From Desulfovibrionaceae bacterium (lineage in GTDB: Bacteria > Desulfobacterota > Desulfovibrionia > Desulfovibrionales > Desulfovibrionaceae), in contig JAFLSV010000001.1 of the NCBI GenBank assembly GCA_022510785.1, positions 62,001 through 126,000 on the forward strand: a stretch of DNA of 64,000 bases. Direction: 5' to 3'. The position numbers were made by a program, and so were the translations under genes. Under the pieces are notes generated by a model. It did no database searches. It worked only from the letters and a program-made list of their open reading frames with translations, and was not told the DNA's origin. Below, in pieces: positions 47,479 to 57,274 of this stretch; the stretch's first letter is position 1, and the number at the start of each line of letters is the position of its first letter.

Positions 47479-50400
47479 ATGTCCAACTTTGTCCATCTTC
47501 ACTGCCACACGGAATACAGCCTGCTTGACGGAGCCATACGCATCAACGACCTGGCCGCGCGCGCGAAAGATTTTGGCATGCCGGCCGCGGCCATCACCGA
47601 TCATGGCAATATGTACGGAGCGGCCTATTTCTATATGGCGTGCAAAGATGCGGGGATTGAGCCCATTATCGGGTGCGAGGCCTATGTCACCCGCGATCAT
47701 ACCGATACCACGTCCGATGTGGCGAGGGTGCGGCACCATCTTATTTTGCTGGCGCAAAATCTGACCGGCTATAAAAATCTCCTTAAGCTGGTCAGCAGAA
47801 GCTGGCTGGAAGGCTTCTATTCCAAGCCGCGCGTGGATAAGGCCATGCTTCGTGAGCACAGCGAAGGCATCATCGCGCTGTCGGCGTGCCTGGCTGGGGA
47901 AATTCCCCGTACCTTGCTTGGAGCCAACAATTTTATCACCGGCGGCGGCACCTTTGACGATGCCATCCGCCTGGCTGAAGAGTACTCTTCGTTTTTCCCC
48001 GGACGTTTTTATCTGGAAATCCAGTCCAACACCCTGCCTCAGCAGGGGCTGCTCAATACCAGGCTGCTGGAACTGGCCGAGGCCACCAAGCTGCCCCTAG
48101 TGGCCACCAACGACTGTCATTACCTGGAAGCGGCCGATGTGGAGGCGCACGACATTTTGCTGTGCATTCAGACCCAGAGACGGGTGGATGACGCAGATCG
48201 TATGCGCTTTGAGGCCAAGGATTTGTATTATAAGTCCGCTGATGAAATGGAAGCCGCGTTTTCCCATGTGCCGGAAGCGCTGGAAAATACCATGAAAATC
48301 GCGGAGATGTGCTCGGGGCTTGAAATCCAGCTGCACGCGCCGCCCTATCATTTTCCCGTCTATGATCTGCCCGAGGGCATGACCCTGGAGACGGAATTCC
48401 GCCGTCTGGCGCGCGAAGGTCTTGAGCAGCGCCTGGCCAGACATCCCGACCGGGACTCCATCAACCATGACGAATACCGGGAACGCCTGGAAATGGAACT
48501 CCAGGTCATCTGCGACATGGGCTTTCCGGGATATTTCCTCATCGTGCAGGACTTCATCAACTGGGCCAAAAACAAAGGCATTCCCGTGGGGCCGGGGCGC
48601 GGCTCGGCGGCGGGTTCGGTGGTGGCCTGGTCATTGCGCATTACCAACCTTGACCCGCTGCCGTACCATTTGTTCTTTGAACGTTTCCTGAACAGCGAAC
48701 GTATCAGCATGCCTGATATTGACGTGGACTTCTGTGAAAACCGGCGCCTGGAAGTGCTTGAGTATGTGACACAGAAATATGGCAAGGACAAGGTTTCACA
48801 AATTGCCACGTTTGGAACCATGAAGGCCAAGGCCGTGGTACGCGACGTGGGGAGGGCCATGGGCCTCTCCTTCAACGAAACATCGCGCATCGCCAAGCTC
48901 ATTCCCTTCGACCTCAAGATGACCCTGCGCAAGGCACTGGATACCGTGCCCGAACTGGCGGAACTGTACAGAAACGATGCCGTCATTCACAAGCTCATAG
49001 ATATTTCCATGCGGCTGGAAGGGCTGGTGCGCCACGCATCGACTCATGCGGCCGGAGTGGTGGTGTCTGACCAGCCCATGGACGAGTATCTGCCCTTGTT
49101 TAAAGGAAAAAAGGGCGAACTTGTCAGTCAGTTTGACATGAAAATTGTGGAAAAGGTCGGTCTGGTGAAATTTGACTTTCTGGGTCTGCGCACCATGACC
49201 CTTATCCACAACACTCTTGAAAACATCCGCAGCCAGGGCAAAGAGGCGCCCGACCTTGACACGTTGCCCCTGACCGACCCCAATGTGTACGATGTGTTTA
49301 CCAGGGGCGACACGGACGGCGTCTTTCAGGTGGAAAGTTCGGGCATGCGGAAATACCTGCGCATGCTCAAGCCCAACTGCTTTGAAGACCTGATAGCCAT
49401 GCTCGCCCTGTACCGGCCCGGCCCCCTCAATTCGGGCATGGTGGACGAATTTATCAAGCGCAAGCATGGTGAAATCAAGGTAAGCTATCCCTTGCCCGAC
49501 CTGGAGAAATGCCTGCGCGATACCTATGGGGTTATCGTCTACCAGGAACAGGTGATGCAGATTGCGCAGATTGCGGCCCGCTACACCCTGGGCGGGGCCG
49601 ATCTGCTGCGCCGGGCCATGGGCAAGAAAAAACCCGAGGAAATGGCCAAACAGCGCTCCATCTTCCTGAAAGGCGCCCTGGAACGGGATGTTCCCGAAGC
49701 CACGGCCAACGAAATTTTCGACCTGATGGAAAAATTCGCCGAATATGGCTTCAACAAGGCCCACAGCGCGGCCTATGCCCTCATTTCTTACCACACGGCA
49801 TATCTCAAGCTTTACTATAAGGTTGAGTTTATGGCCGCGCTGCTGAGTTCGGAAATCGGCGACCAGGATAAAATTCTCAAGTATGTGTCCGTGTGCCGGG
49901 ATATGGGCATCGAGGTGCTGCCCCCCAGCGTGCAGGAAAGTTCCGAGGATTTTTCCGCGCATGGCGAAGCCGTGATGTTCGGGCTGGGCGGTATCAAAAA
50001 TGTGGGAAAGGAAGCCATCAACGAAATCGTCCAGGCCCGCGGGGAGGGCGGCCCGTATCAATCCCTGTATGATTTGTGCCAGCGGGTCAGCCTGCGCAAG
50101 GTCACCAAGCGCGTGCTCGAAAGCCTGATCAAGGGCGGAGCCTGTGATTCGTTCGGAGTCAGCCGGGCCGCCCTGCTGGCCGCCCTGGACACAGTCGTGG
50201 CACGGGCTCTGAAAAAGCAAAAAGATAAGCAGTCCAATCAGGCGTCTTTGCTGATGTTCGCCACGGCGGTGGAGGAAAAGCCTCTGGGCGGCATCGGCTT
50301 TGAGTGCCCGGAGCAGGCCACGCCGGAATGGGATGATGATCAGAAGCTTGCCTTTGAAAAGGAATCGCTGGGCTTTTATCTGACCAGCCATCCCTTGCAG

Positions 50401-51030
50401 CCGTTCCGGCACGACATGCAGCGCCTGGGCCTCATGTCTCTGGAAGATGTGCGCGAAGGCCAGGTACGGGCAGGTGTGCTCGTGACCGGGGTGCGCGAAA
50501 CCCTGACCAAAAAGGGTGAACGGATGGCCTTTGTGCAGATTGAAGACCTTACCGGTCACGGCGAGGTGGTGTTTTTCCCAAAAACATACGGCCCGCTGAG
50601 GGAAATACTGCAGGGCGAGCGCGCCTTGCTGGAACTGGAGGCCACGGTGGACACCACGGACGACGCCGCCGTGTACGACGATGAAAACGAAGAGCAGGAG
50701 GCGTCGCGGGAGGTCAAACTGGTGGGGATTTCGGCACGCCCTCTGCTGGAGGCCTGTCAGGACAGCAATCATCCGGTGCCTGTGCCCTATCCGGTGGACT
50801 GTCTTTCCGAAGCTGACGCGGCGGAATTCAAGGCCATTTTGGAAAAGCATCCCGGCACGTCGCCCGTCCATCTTCAGTTTGAGCTGGAGGGAAAACACTG
50901 CGTCATGGAACTCGGGCCCCGCTGGCTCGTCCAGTCGAGCCCGCAATTCCATAAAGATATCGAAGACTGGATCGGGCTTCATCGCATTCCGGCACGGGCC
51001 GGTGACGTTGCCGGGGGTGGAGCGGCATGA
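47479..51030 (+). CDS. dnaE: DNA polymerase III alpha subunit
   Basis: PHP domain FVHLHCHTEYSLLDGA, PDIDVDFCENRR, YGFNKAHSAAYALISYHTAYLKLYY. Confidence 0.98.
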   Translation: MSNFVHLHCHTEYSLLDGAIRINDLAARAKDFGMPAAAITDHGNMYGAAYFYMACKDAGIEPIIGCEAYVTRDHTDTTSDVARVRHHLILLAQNLTGYKNLLKLVSRSWLEGFYSKPRVDKAMLREHSEGIIALSACLAGEIPRTLLGANNFITGGGTFDDAIRLAEEYSSFFPGRFYLEIQSNTLPQQGLLNTRLLELAEATKLPLVATNDCHYLEAADVEAHDILLCIQTQRRVDDADRMRFEAKDLYYKSADEMEAAFSHVPEALENTMKIAEMCSGLEIQLHAPPYHFPVYDLPEGMTLETEFRRLAREGLEQRLARHPDRDSINHDEYRERLEMELQVICDMGFPGYFLIVQDFINWAKNKGIPVGPGRGSAAGSVVAWSLRITNLDPLPYHLFFERFLNSERISMPDIDVDFCENRRLEVLEYVTQKYGKDKVSQIATFGTMKAKAVVRDVGRAMGLSFNETSRIAKLIPFDLKMTLRKALDTVPELAELYRNDAVIHKLIDISMRLEGLVRHASTHAAGVVVSDQPMDEYLPLFKGKKGELVSQFDMKIVEKVGLVKFDFLGLRTMTLIHNTLENIRSQGKEAPDLDTLPLTDPNVYDVFTRGDTDGVFQVESSGMRKYLRMLKPNCFEDLIAMLALYRPGPLNSGMVDEFIKRKHGEIKVSYPLPDLEKCLRDTYGVIVYQEQVMQIAQIAARYTLGGADLLRRAMGKKKPEEMAKQRSIFLKGALERDVPEATANEIFDLMEKFAEYGFNKAHSAAYALISYHTAYLKLYYKVEFMAALLSSEIGDQDKILKYVSVCRDMGIEVLPPSVQESSEDFSAHGEAVMFGLGGIKNVGKEAINEIVQARGEGGPYQSLYDLCQRVSLRKVTKRVLESLIKGGACDSFGVSRAALLAALDTVVARALKKQKDKQSNQASLLMFATAVEEKPLGGIGFECPEQATPEWDDDQKLAFEKESLGFYLTSHPLQPFRHDMQRLGLMSLEDVREGQVRAGVLVTGVRETLTKKGERMAFVQIEDLTGHGEVVFFPKTYGPLREILQGERALLELEATVDTTDDAAVYDDENEEQEASREVKLVGISARPLLEACQDSNHPVPVPYPVDCLSEADAAEFKAILEKHPGTSPVHLQFELEGKHCVMELGPRWLVQSSPQFHKDIEDWIGLHRIPARAGDVAGGGAA

Positions 51031-51419
51031 GTCGCGCAATCTGGCGTCTGACGGTGCGCGGCGAGTTTTCCGCGGCCCACGCTTTGCGGCATTATCAGGG
51101 CAAGTGCGAAAATATGCACGGCCACAACTACACGGCGGAAATGAGCGTGGAAGGCGAAACCCTGACCCCGGATACCGAGTTTATTGTGGATTTCAGTGAA
51201 CTGAAAAACTTGCTCCGGGCGGAACTTGCCAGGCTCGATCACAAGAATCTCAACGTGACGCCCCCTTTTGACCGTATCAACCCATCCTCCGAAAATCTGG
51301 CCCGCCATCTGTGGCAGCGGCTGGAACCGCAACTGCGAGATCGGCCCGTGCGCCTGATCGGAATCACCGTCAGCGAAACAGGCGCCCAATCCGCCACATA
51401 TTGCGAAATATCGGAGTAA
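51027..51419 (+). CDS. queD: 6-carboxytetrahydropterin synthase
   Basis: GEFSAAHALRHYQGKCENMHGHNYTAEMSVEG, DHKNLN, PSSENLARHLW. Confidence 0.9.
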   Translation: MSRAIWRLTVRGEFSAAHALRHYQGKCENMHGHNYTAEMSVEGETLTPDTEFIVDFSELKNLLRAELARLDHKNLNVTPPFDRINPSSENLARHLWQRLEPQLRDRPVRLIGITVSETGAQSATYCEISE

Positions 51420-52000
51420 TGCCGGTGTGGTTTCGGGTCAGCTCTCGCGTTGCCCGGCTCGCGGCAACCTGTCTGCGCACGGGGGCGCGGGTTCTTGTCA
51501 TAGGCCCGGATTCTTGTCATGCCCTAATCACAGCTCTGAAAAAGCGCGGACTGGATGTTACGGGCATGACCTCCCTGCCGTGGCGCGCTCACCATGCCGG
51601 TGCCAGTCAGTCGCCTGATGCTCCATGGGATATGCTTATCCTGTTCATGGCCCTTTCAGGCACTGAGGGGGCGAATCGCAACGCCATGGCGGAAGCGGCC
51701 CGGGGATTGGCTCCTCTGGCCCTGCTTGTGGATTGGAAGAGGGCGGAGCGCAATTTGGAGGTGCCCGCTGATGTCGTGCGGCGCTTTTTTTTCTTTGTGA
51801 CTCAACCCCGTGCCTGGCGCTGCGCCATGGCGGGCTATGACAAGGCCGGCGGACTGAATGCCGTGCTCTATGCCTGGCGGCGGCGGGGCAGGGTGGTGGC
51901 GCAGCAAGCGTGCCTGGCCGGCTGTGTCGGCCTGGCGCTTGTCGCCTGGGAGCAAGGCCTCGCAGAGACAAAGGGAGAGCGGAGCGGTTTGGCTGCCTAA
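51419..52000 (+). CDS. hypothetical protein, possibly degenerate methyltransferase-like fold
   Basis: ARVLVIGPDSCHALITALKKRGLDVTGM...WDMLILFMAL; TAATG overlap with queD. Confidence 0.5.
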   Translation: MPVWFRVSSRVARLAATCLRTGARVLVIGPDSCHALITALKKRGLDVTGMTSLPWRAHHAGASQSPDAPWDMLILFMALSGTEGANRNAMAEAARGLAPLALLVDWKRAERNLEVPADVVRRFFFFVTQPRAWRCAMAGYDKAGGLNAVLYAWRRRGRVVAQQACLAGCVGLALVAWEQGLAETKGERSGLAA

Positions 52001-53130
52001 CGCGGCGCGACTCCGTCACCCATGACCAGGGCGCTGTCAGGCACCACAGTGGGGCCAGGGACAAGTTCGGTTTCCGGATTAAAGGCCGCCCAGGCGAACC
52101 AGAAAGCATAAATGCCAAATTTCTGTTCCATGGAGGCGCCCTCCAGGTTGCCCCTGACACAGCGGCCGTCCATATCCCATTCGCTACGGGTTTGGATGTC
52201 GCGCAGAACGCCGTCCTGCCATACGAAAAGGGCAGGACTGTGACCTTCCCATACCGAACGTTCAAAAACGCGGGCCACATCCAGGCGGCTGTCGTATATG
52301 GCTACCAGTGGCGTCAGGCCAGAATAAAAATTTGCCACTTTGACTTTGCGTATGTAGTTGACGTCCACCGCCATGAAATTATTGTCTATTTCCAGACCCA
52401 ATATTTGCGTTTTGGCAGGAAGACGGCTGTCAAGGCGGGTGAGTGGGTAGAGGATGCGTTCATCATCATAGTAATTATCTGGCGTAAGATATGAACCATA
52501 CGGATCGCGATTATAATTGCGCCAGCCCCCGCGGGGTGTTTGAAGAACTTTGGCATCAGAATAAAATTCCCGAGCATGTCCCCAATTGGACCAATAGCAG
52601 GGAAGAATGCGCAGGCCTGTGCCCGTCAACGGGCCATCAATGGCCACTCCAAGCATTTGCGACCATAAGCTTCCGGTATTTCTGTCAATAAGAACAGCAT
52701 TGCTGTTAAAGAGGCGGCCCTCAGCATCCAGAATCAGGTTCTGATTATTCGCCCGTGCGGCATACACAGCCAGGCAACCACTGAGAGGGCAATAGGAAAT
52801 GCAGAACGGCTCACCTTTTATCACTTCATTGACCACTTCATGCCAGACCAGAATTTTTTGCGGATAAATACGCACTCCATCAGGCAGTGGCACGACAAAA
52901 ACAGGATCATTGGCCTCAAGGCCCATACTGGCTTCCCGAACCTCCACAAAAGCGGGGCTGTTCAGCGAAGGAATATCGCCGTGCACCAGACCTGTTTTAA
53001 TCAGTTGGTCGGTCATGGCGCGTAATTCCTTGAGAGTATGAGGCATGGCATCTGCGAACTGCGGAGCCATGACAGAAGCGAGGACAATCAGCGCGGCAAG
53101 CGCAAAACGGCTGAAGCGGGACTTTTTCAT
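51997..53130 (-). CDS. DUF3179 domain protein, secreted
   Basis: signal peptide; ISYCPLSGCLAVYAA...GRLFNSNAVLIDRNTGSLWSQMLGVAIDGPLTGTGL. Confidence 0.85.
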   Translation of the reverse strand: MKKSRFSRFALAALIVLASVMAPQFADAMPHTLKELRAMTDQLIKTGLVHGDIPSLNSPAFVEVREASMGLEANDPVFVVPLPDGVRIYPQKILVWHEVVNEVIKGEPFCISYCPLSGCLAVYAARANNQNLILDAEGRLFNSNAVLIDRNTGSLWSQMLGVAIDGPLTGTGLRILPCYWSNWGHAREFYSDAKVLQTPRGGWRNYNRDPYGSYLTPDNYYDDERILYPLTRLDSRLPAKTQILGLEIDNNFMAVDVNYIRKVKVANFYSGLTPLVAIYDSRLDVARVFERSVWEGHSPALFVWQDGVLRDIQTRSEWDMDGRCVRGNLEGASMEQKFGIYAFWFAWAAFNPETELVPGPTVVPDSALVMGDGVAPR

Positions 53131-54006
53131 GCGAGCATATCCGAAATTTGGTCAAAGGCAGTATGGTTTCATGACACGCCGGACATTTTCTCCCTGAAAT
53201 TATCTTGGGAGAGCTCCCGAAAAAAACCAAACAAAATCAAAAAGATAGCAAGAGACGGGCACGCCAAACAAACAAAACCAACTGCAATAAAAGACAAAAA
53301 CCTAAGCATTAATGCCACCTGCCATAACCTAAAGATGAATCTGACACCGTTTTTTCAGCAGCCTCCAAAAAAACAAAAGGGGAGGGTGCGCCATGAAGAG
53401 AAGAACCAAAAAACAACCCGGCAACCCGTCAGGAATTCTAGGCATACAGTTCTTTTCCTATCAACGATGATATAAACCAGTCAGAGGAGCAAGCACAACG
53501 GAGAGTATTGTTCATGAATGTTTCCCGGCTGGTTCAACCCCTGTGATTGTTTTACCGGAAAACTGAACGAGGAGCAAGGGCCTGTTGTCTTCATTTCGCA
53601 CGATTTCGGGGTTTCCGCTGATCAGGCTGTACCCTGGGCTCCCTGCGCAGCGAGATAAAAGTTTACATAATTTACATTATGGGACAAAAATATTCCCTCT
53701 TTCTCCACGCCTGATGGCGTGCTCCCCCGCATGCCTTTATGGTACTTGCCGTCCTTTCACAGGGTTCCGGAATTCCCCGTCAATTCCCTCACAGCGTCCG
53801 CTGCGCCGGCGCAGGCATCCTGATTTTTCCGGAGCGCCCTCATCCCGCGCCACAGCGCGATCACCATGCCGGTGCCAGCCGGTCGCCGGATTTCGGTTTT
53901 GCCGCGCGGAAAAAGGCCCGAGGCTTGCGCCTCAGCCCTTCATGGCGTAATGTCAGCATTGTTTCACAAGGCTTGGCCTCTCGGCCCTGATGGAAAGGAT
54001 TCCCCT

Positions 54007-54621
54007 ATGAGTTTTCTGAAATCCAGCACGACCTTTACACGCTTTCGCGTGATTGACGAGGTGCCTGCCGGTTTGTGGGCGCGCATCCCGGACAAACTCA
54101 GGCAATTCGCGTTTCAGGATATTGACGATATTCCACAGGAGCGCAGCTTCGGCTGGACGAATTTTGACGATATGCTCGACACATCCTGGCGGATCAGCCC
54201 GCCGGAAAAAGCCGACTATATCGCCTTTACGCTCCGCCTGGATACCAGGCGCCTTCCCCCGGCTGTGCTGAAAAAACATACCCGCATCGCCGTTCAGGAG
54301 GAGGAAGCCCGTATCCGGGAACTGGGCAAAAAGTTTGTGGCCCGGGAACGCAAAAAGGAATTGGCCGAACAGGTCAAATTGCGCCTTATGGGCCGCTTTT
54401 TGCCTATTCCGGCCGAGTTCCAGGTGCTTTGGGCCACCCAGCGCGGTCGCGTGTATCTGGCTTCCACCCAGACCAAGATTATTGAACTTTTCCTTGAGTA
54501 TTTTGTGCGCACTTTTGATGTGCATCTGGAACAGCTCCTGCCGTATGGCCTGGCCCTGTCCTTGCTGGGAGACGATGCCTCTGCCCGCCTGGATGCCGTG
54601 GAAGCCACCAGGTTTCTATAA
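54007..54621 (+). CDS. RdgC-like recombination-associated protein (short form)
   Basis: FRLDTRRLPPAVLKKHTRIAVQEEEARIRELGKKFVARERKKELAEQVKLRLMGRFLPIPAEFQVLWATQRGRVYLASTQTKIIELFLEYFVRTFDV resembles the central region of RdgC. Confidence 0.7.
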   Translation: MSFLKSSTTFTRFRVIDEVPAGLWARIPDKLRQFAFQDIDDIPQERSFGWTNFDDMLDTSWRISPPEKADYIAFTLRLDTRRLPPAVLKKHTRIAVQEEEARIRELGKKFVARERKKELAEQVKLRLMGRFLPIPAEFQVLWATQRGRVYLASTQTKIIELFLEYFVRTFDVHLEQLLPYGLALSLLGDDASARLDAVEATRFL

Positions 54622-54704
54622 TGTCTTCCGGCAAAGCCGGAAGCGCGGGAAGACGGCTGCCTCTCTTTTTTTGCTGACCTGCTTAACAAGCCAAGGATAT
54701 ATTC

Positions 54705-55265
54705 ATGGCAGATGCCGCATACATAGGCGAAAATACGGATGTGGTGCTGGGGCGGGAATTTCTCACCTGGCTGTGGTTCCGCAGCGAGACTTCCAACGGG
54801 CTCTTCCGTATGGGCACGCAGTCGGGCCACGAGGGCGAACCCTTCAGCGTCAACATAGAGCAAAGGGTTGTGGTTCGCGGTGGCGAGGGCCAAAATCTGG
54901 AAATGGCCTCGGTATCCGGCTCTTTGTCTCCACTGCGCGAGGCCCGGCTTGGCCTTCAGACCGGCAAGCTGGTGGTGCGCGCCCTGGTTCGGCTGGAAAA
55001 GGACGGCCTGGCCTGGCAGGTTACGCTGAAGGCCGAGGACTTGGGCCTTGGCTCCCTGCGTACACCGGCCATAGCCAGAAATGACGAGGGCGATGACCCT
55101 GACGCGCTGTTTCTGGAAAAGATGTACCTCATCGAAAGCAGCCTGGACATGCTGGATGACCTGTACCGCCAGTTTCTGGAACTGCGGCTCGCTCCCGCCT
55201 GGGAAGCCGAGGCCGCAGCCGTGGCCGACTGGATGCGGCACGACATCAGCCAGGGCGCCATGTAG
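54705..55265 (+). CDS. hypothetical protein, putative partner of the RdgC-like protein
   Basis: 186-aa ORF ([20 protein letters not shown]...) 83 bp downstream in the same orientation. Confidence 0.65.
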   Translation: MADAAYIGENTDVVLGREFLTWLWFRSETSNGLFRMGTQSGHEGEPFSVNIEQRVVVRGGEGQNLEMASVSGSLSPLREARLGLQTGKLVVRALVRLEKDGLAWQVTLKAEDLGLGSLRTPAIARNDEGDDPDALFLEKMYLIESSLDMLDDLYRQFLELRLAPAWEAEAAAVADWMRHDISQGAM

Positions 55266-55285
55266 GACACAAGGGAACCGGGGCA

Positions 55286-56338
55286 ATGCAGAGCGCACCT
55301 GTGGATAGTGCCCGGCGCTCGCGGGCGGGCGCGCTGGCTTTGCGCTTTGTGCGCAAGCTGGCGTGGATGCTCATCGTCCTGTGGGGTATCACGGTGGTGA
55401 GTTTCTTTGTCATCCACCTGGCGCCCGGCACACCCACCGACATGCAGGTCAGCCTGAATCCCCTGGCCGGAGATACGGTTCGCGAGCGTCTCAACGCCCT
55501 GTATGGACTGGATCGCCCTCTGCCGGTTCAGTATATGGACTGGCTGAACAGGCTGGTTCATCTGGATTTCGGGCACTCCCTGTCCAGCGACGGGCGTCCC
55601 GTCATGGACAAGATTGTGGAGCGCCTGCCCCTGACGGTGGGCATGAATGTGGCTGTCCTGCTCCTGACGCTGCTCATCGCCGTGCCCATCGGCGTGGTGT
55701 CGGCCGCCAGGCAGGGTTCGCTTCTGGATAAGACGCTGACGGTTCTTGTCTTTCTGGGCTTTGCCATGCCCAGTTTCTGGCTGGCCTTGCTGCTTATGCT
55801 GCATTTCAGCATCAACCTTGGCTGGCTGCCCCTGTCCGGTCTGACGTCACTCAATTTCACCCATCTCGGCGCTCTGGAAAAAATTATGGATGTCGCCCGC
55901 CACCTGGTTCTGCCCATTCTGGTAGGGGTGGTGGGCGGTGTGGCCGGAACCTCCCGCTATTTGCGCTCATCCATGCTGGAAGTCCTGCGCCAGGACTATA
56001 TTCTGACCGCGCGCGCCAAAGGCTTGCCGGAACGGAAGGTTATTTTCCGGCATGCGCTGCGCAACGCGCTTCTGCCGGTTATTACCCTCCTCGGGTTGTC
56101 CGTGCCCGGCCTTATTGGCGGCAGTGTCATCATTGAAAGCATTTTCGCCCTGCCAGGCCTGGGGCAGCTGTTCTACATGGCCGTCATGGCCCGCGATTAT
56201 CCGCTGATAATGGGCAATCTGGTGCTGGGGGCCGCCCTGACCCTGCTCGGCAATCTGCTGGCCGATGTCGGGTATGCCCTGGCCGACCCGCGCATCAGGG
56301 CCGGAGCCCGGTTCGGGGGCCCGGGAGGCGGCCTGTGA
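55286..56338 (+). CDS. peptide/nickel-type ABC transporter permease (DppB/OppB family)
   Basis: [60 protein letters not shown]. Confidence 0.93.
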   Translation: MQSAPVDSARRSRAGALALRFVRKLAWMLIVLWGITVVSFFVIHLAPGTPTDMQVSLNPLAGDTVRERLNALYGLDRPLPVQYMDWLNRLVHLDFGHSLSSDGRPVMDKIVERLPLTVGMNVAVLLLTLLIAVPIGVVSAARQGSLLDKTLTVLVFLGFAMPSFWLALLLMLHFSINLGWLPLSGLTSLNFTHLGALEKIMDVARHLVLPILVGVVGGVAGTSRYLRSSMLEVLRQDYILTARAKGLPERKVIFRHALRNALLPVITLLGLSVPGLIGGSVIIESIFALPGLGQLFYMAVMARDYPLIMGNLVLGAALTLLGNLLADVGYALADPRIRAGARFGGPGGGL

Positions 56339-57204
56339 ATCTCAGGCGTCACGGCATGCTGCTTGCCGGGCTTGTCATTGTCCTCGGCATGAGTCTGCTG
56401 GCTTTGCTTGCGCCATGGATAGTTCCCTACGATCCCACGGCCTTTGATCTGGATGCTGTGCTCATGGCACCCTGCTCCGCTCACTGGCTTGGCACCGATG
56501 CCCTGGGGCGCGACGTGCTTTCCCGTCTGCTCTATGGCGCGCGGGTTTCCCTGTGGGTTGGCTTTGTGGCCGTGGGCATTTCCGTGATCATAGGCATGTT
56601 TCTCGGTTTGCTGGCCGGGTATTTTGGAGGATGGATCGACGAAATTATCATGCGCGGCGTGGATGTCATGCTGTGTTTTCCGTCCTTTTTTCTCATCCTG
56701 TCCGTGATTGCCTTTCTGGATTCCAGCCTGGTCAATATCATGGCCGTCATAGGGCTGACCTCATGGATGGGCGTGGCCCGTCTGGTACGGGCCGAAACCC
56801 TGTCCCTGCGCGAACGCGATTTTATCGCGGCTTCCAGGCTGGCCGGGGCAAGCCCTGCCCGTGTGCTGGTCATCCACATTTTACCCAATGCGCTCACGCC
56901 TGTGCTGGTATCGGCCACGCTGGGTGTGGCGGGGGCCATTCTGGTGGAATCCTCTCTCAGTTTTTTGGGACTGGGCGTCCAGCCCCCGTATCCCAGCTGG
57001 GGAAACATGCTCATGGAGGGGAAAGCCACCCTGGAAATTGCCCCATGGATGTCCCTGTACCCGGGACTGGCCATTCTCATCACCGTGCTGGGCTACAACC
57101 TTTTGGGTGAAAGCCTGCGCGATCTGCTCGATCCCCGGCTGCGGCAACGCATCGACGCCGGCCGCCCCAGGCCTTTTCGCGGTCGTATCCGCTTGCGCGC
57201 GTAA
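56335..57204 (+). CDS. peptide/nickel-type ABC transporter permease (DppC/OppC family)
   Basis: [61 protein letters not shown]. Confidence 0.93.
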   Translation: MNLRRHGMLLAGLVIVLGMSLLALLAPWIVPYDPTAFDLDAVLMAPCSAHWLGTDALGRDVLSRLLYGARVSLWVGFVAVGISVIIGMFLGLLAGYFGGWIDEIIMRGVDVMLCFPSFFLILSVIAFLDSSLVNIMAVIGLTSWMGVARLVRAETLSLRERDFIAASRLAGASPARVLVIHILPNALTPVLVSATLGVAGAILVESSLSFLGLGVQPPYPSWGNMLMEGKATLEIAPWMSLYPGLAILITVLGYNLLGESLRDLLDPRLRQRIDAGRPRPFRGRIRLRA

Positions 57205-57274
57205 GCCGCACAGAGTATGACCTTCTGCAGACGCCGAACGGCAGCTTCGACACCCCAACAGGGAAACGACTGAT

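Noticed and set aside
48796-51039. 747-aa minus-strand ORF opposite dnaE
   Set aside because: Antisense shadow of DnaE, which carries canonical polymerase motifs on the + strand.
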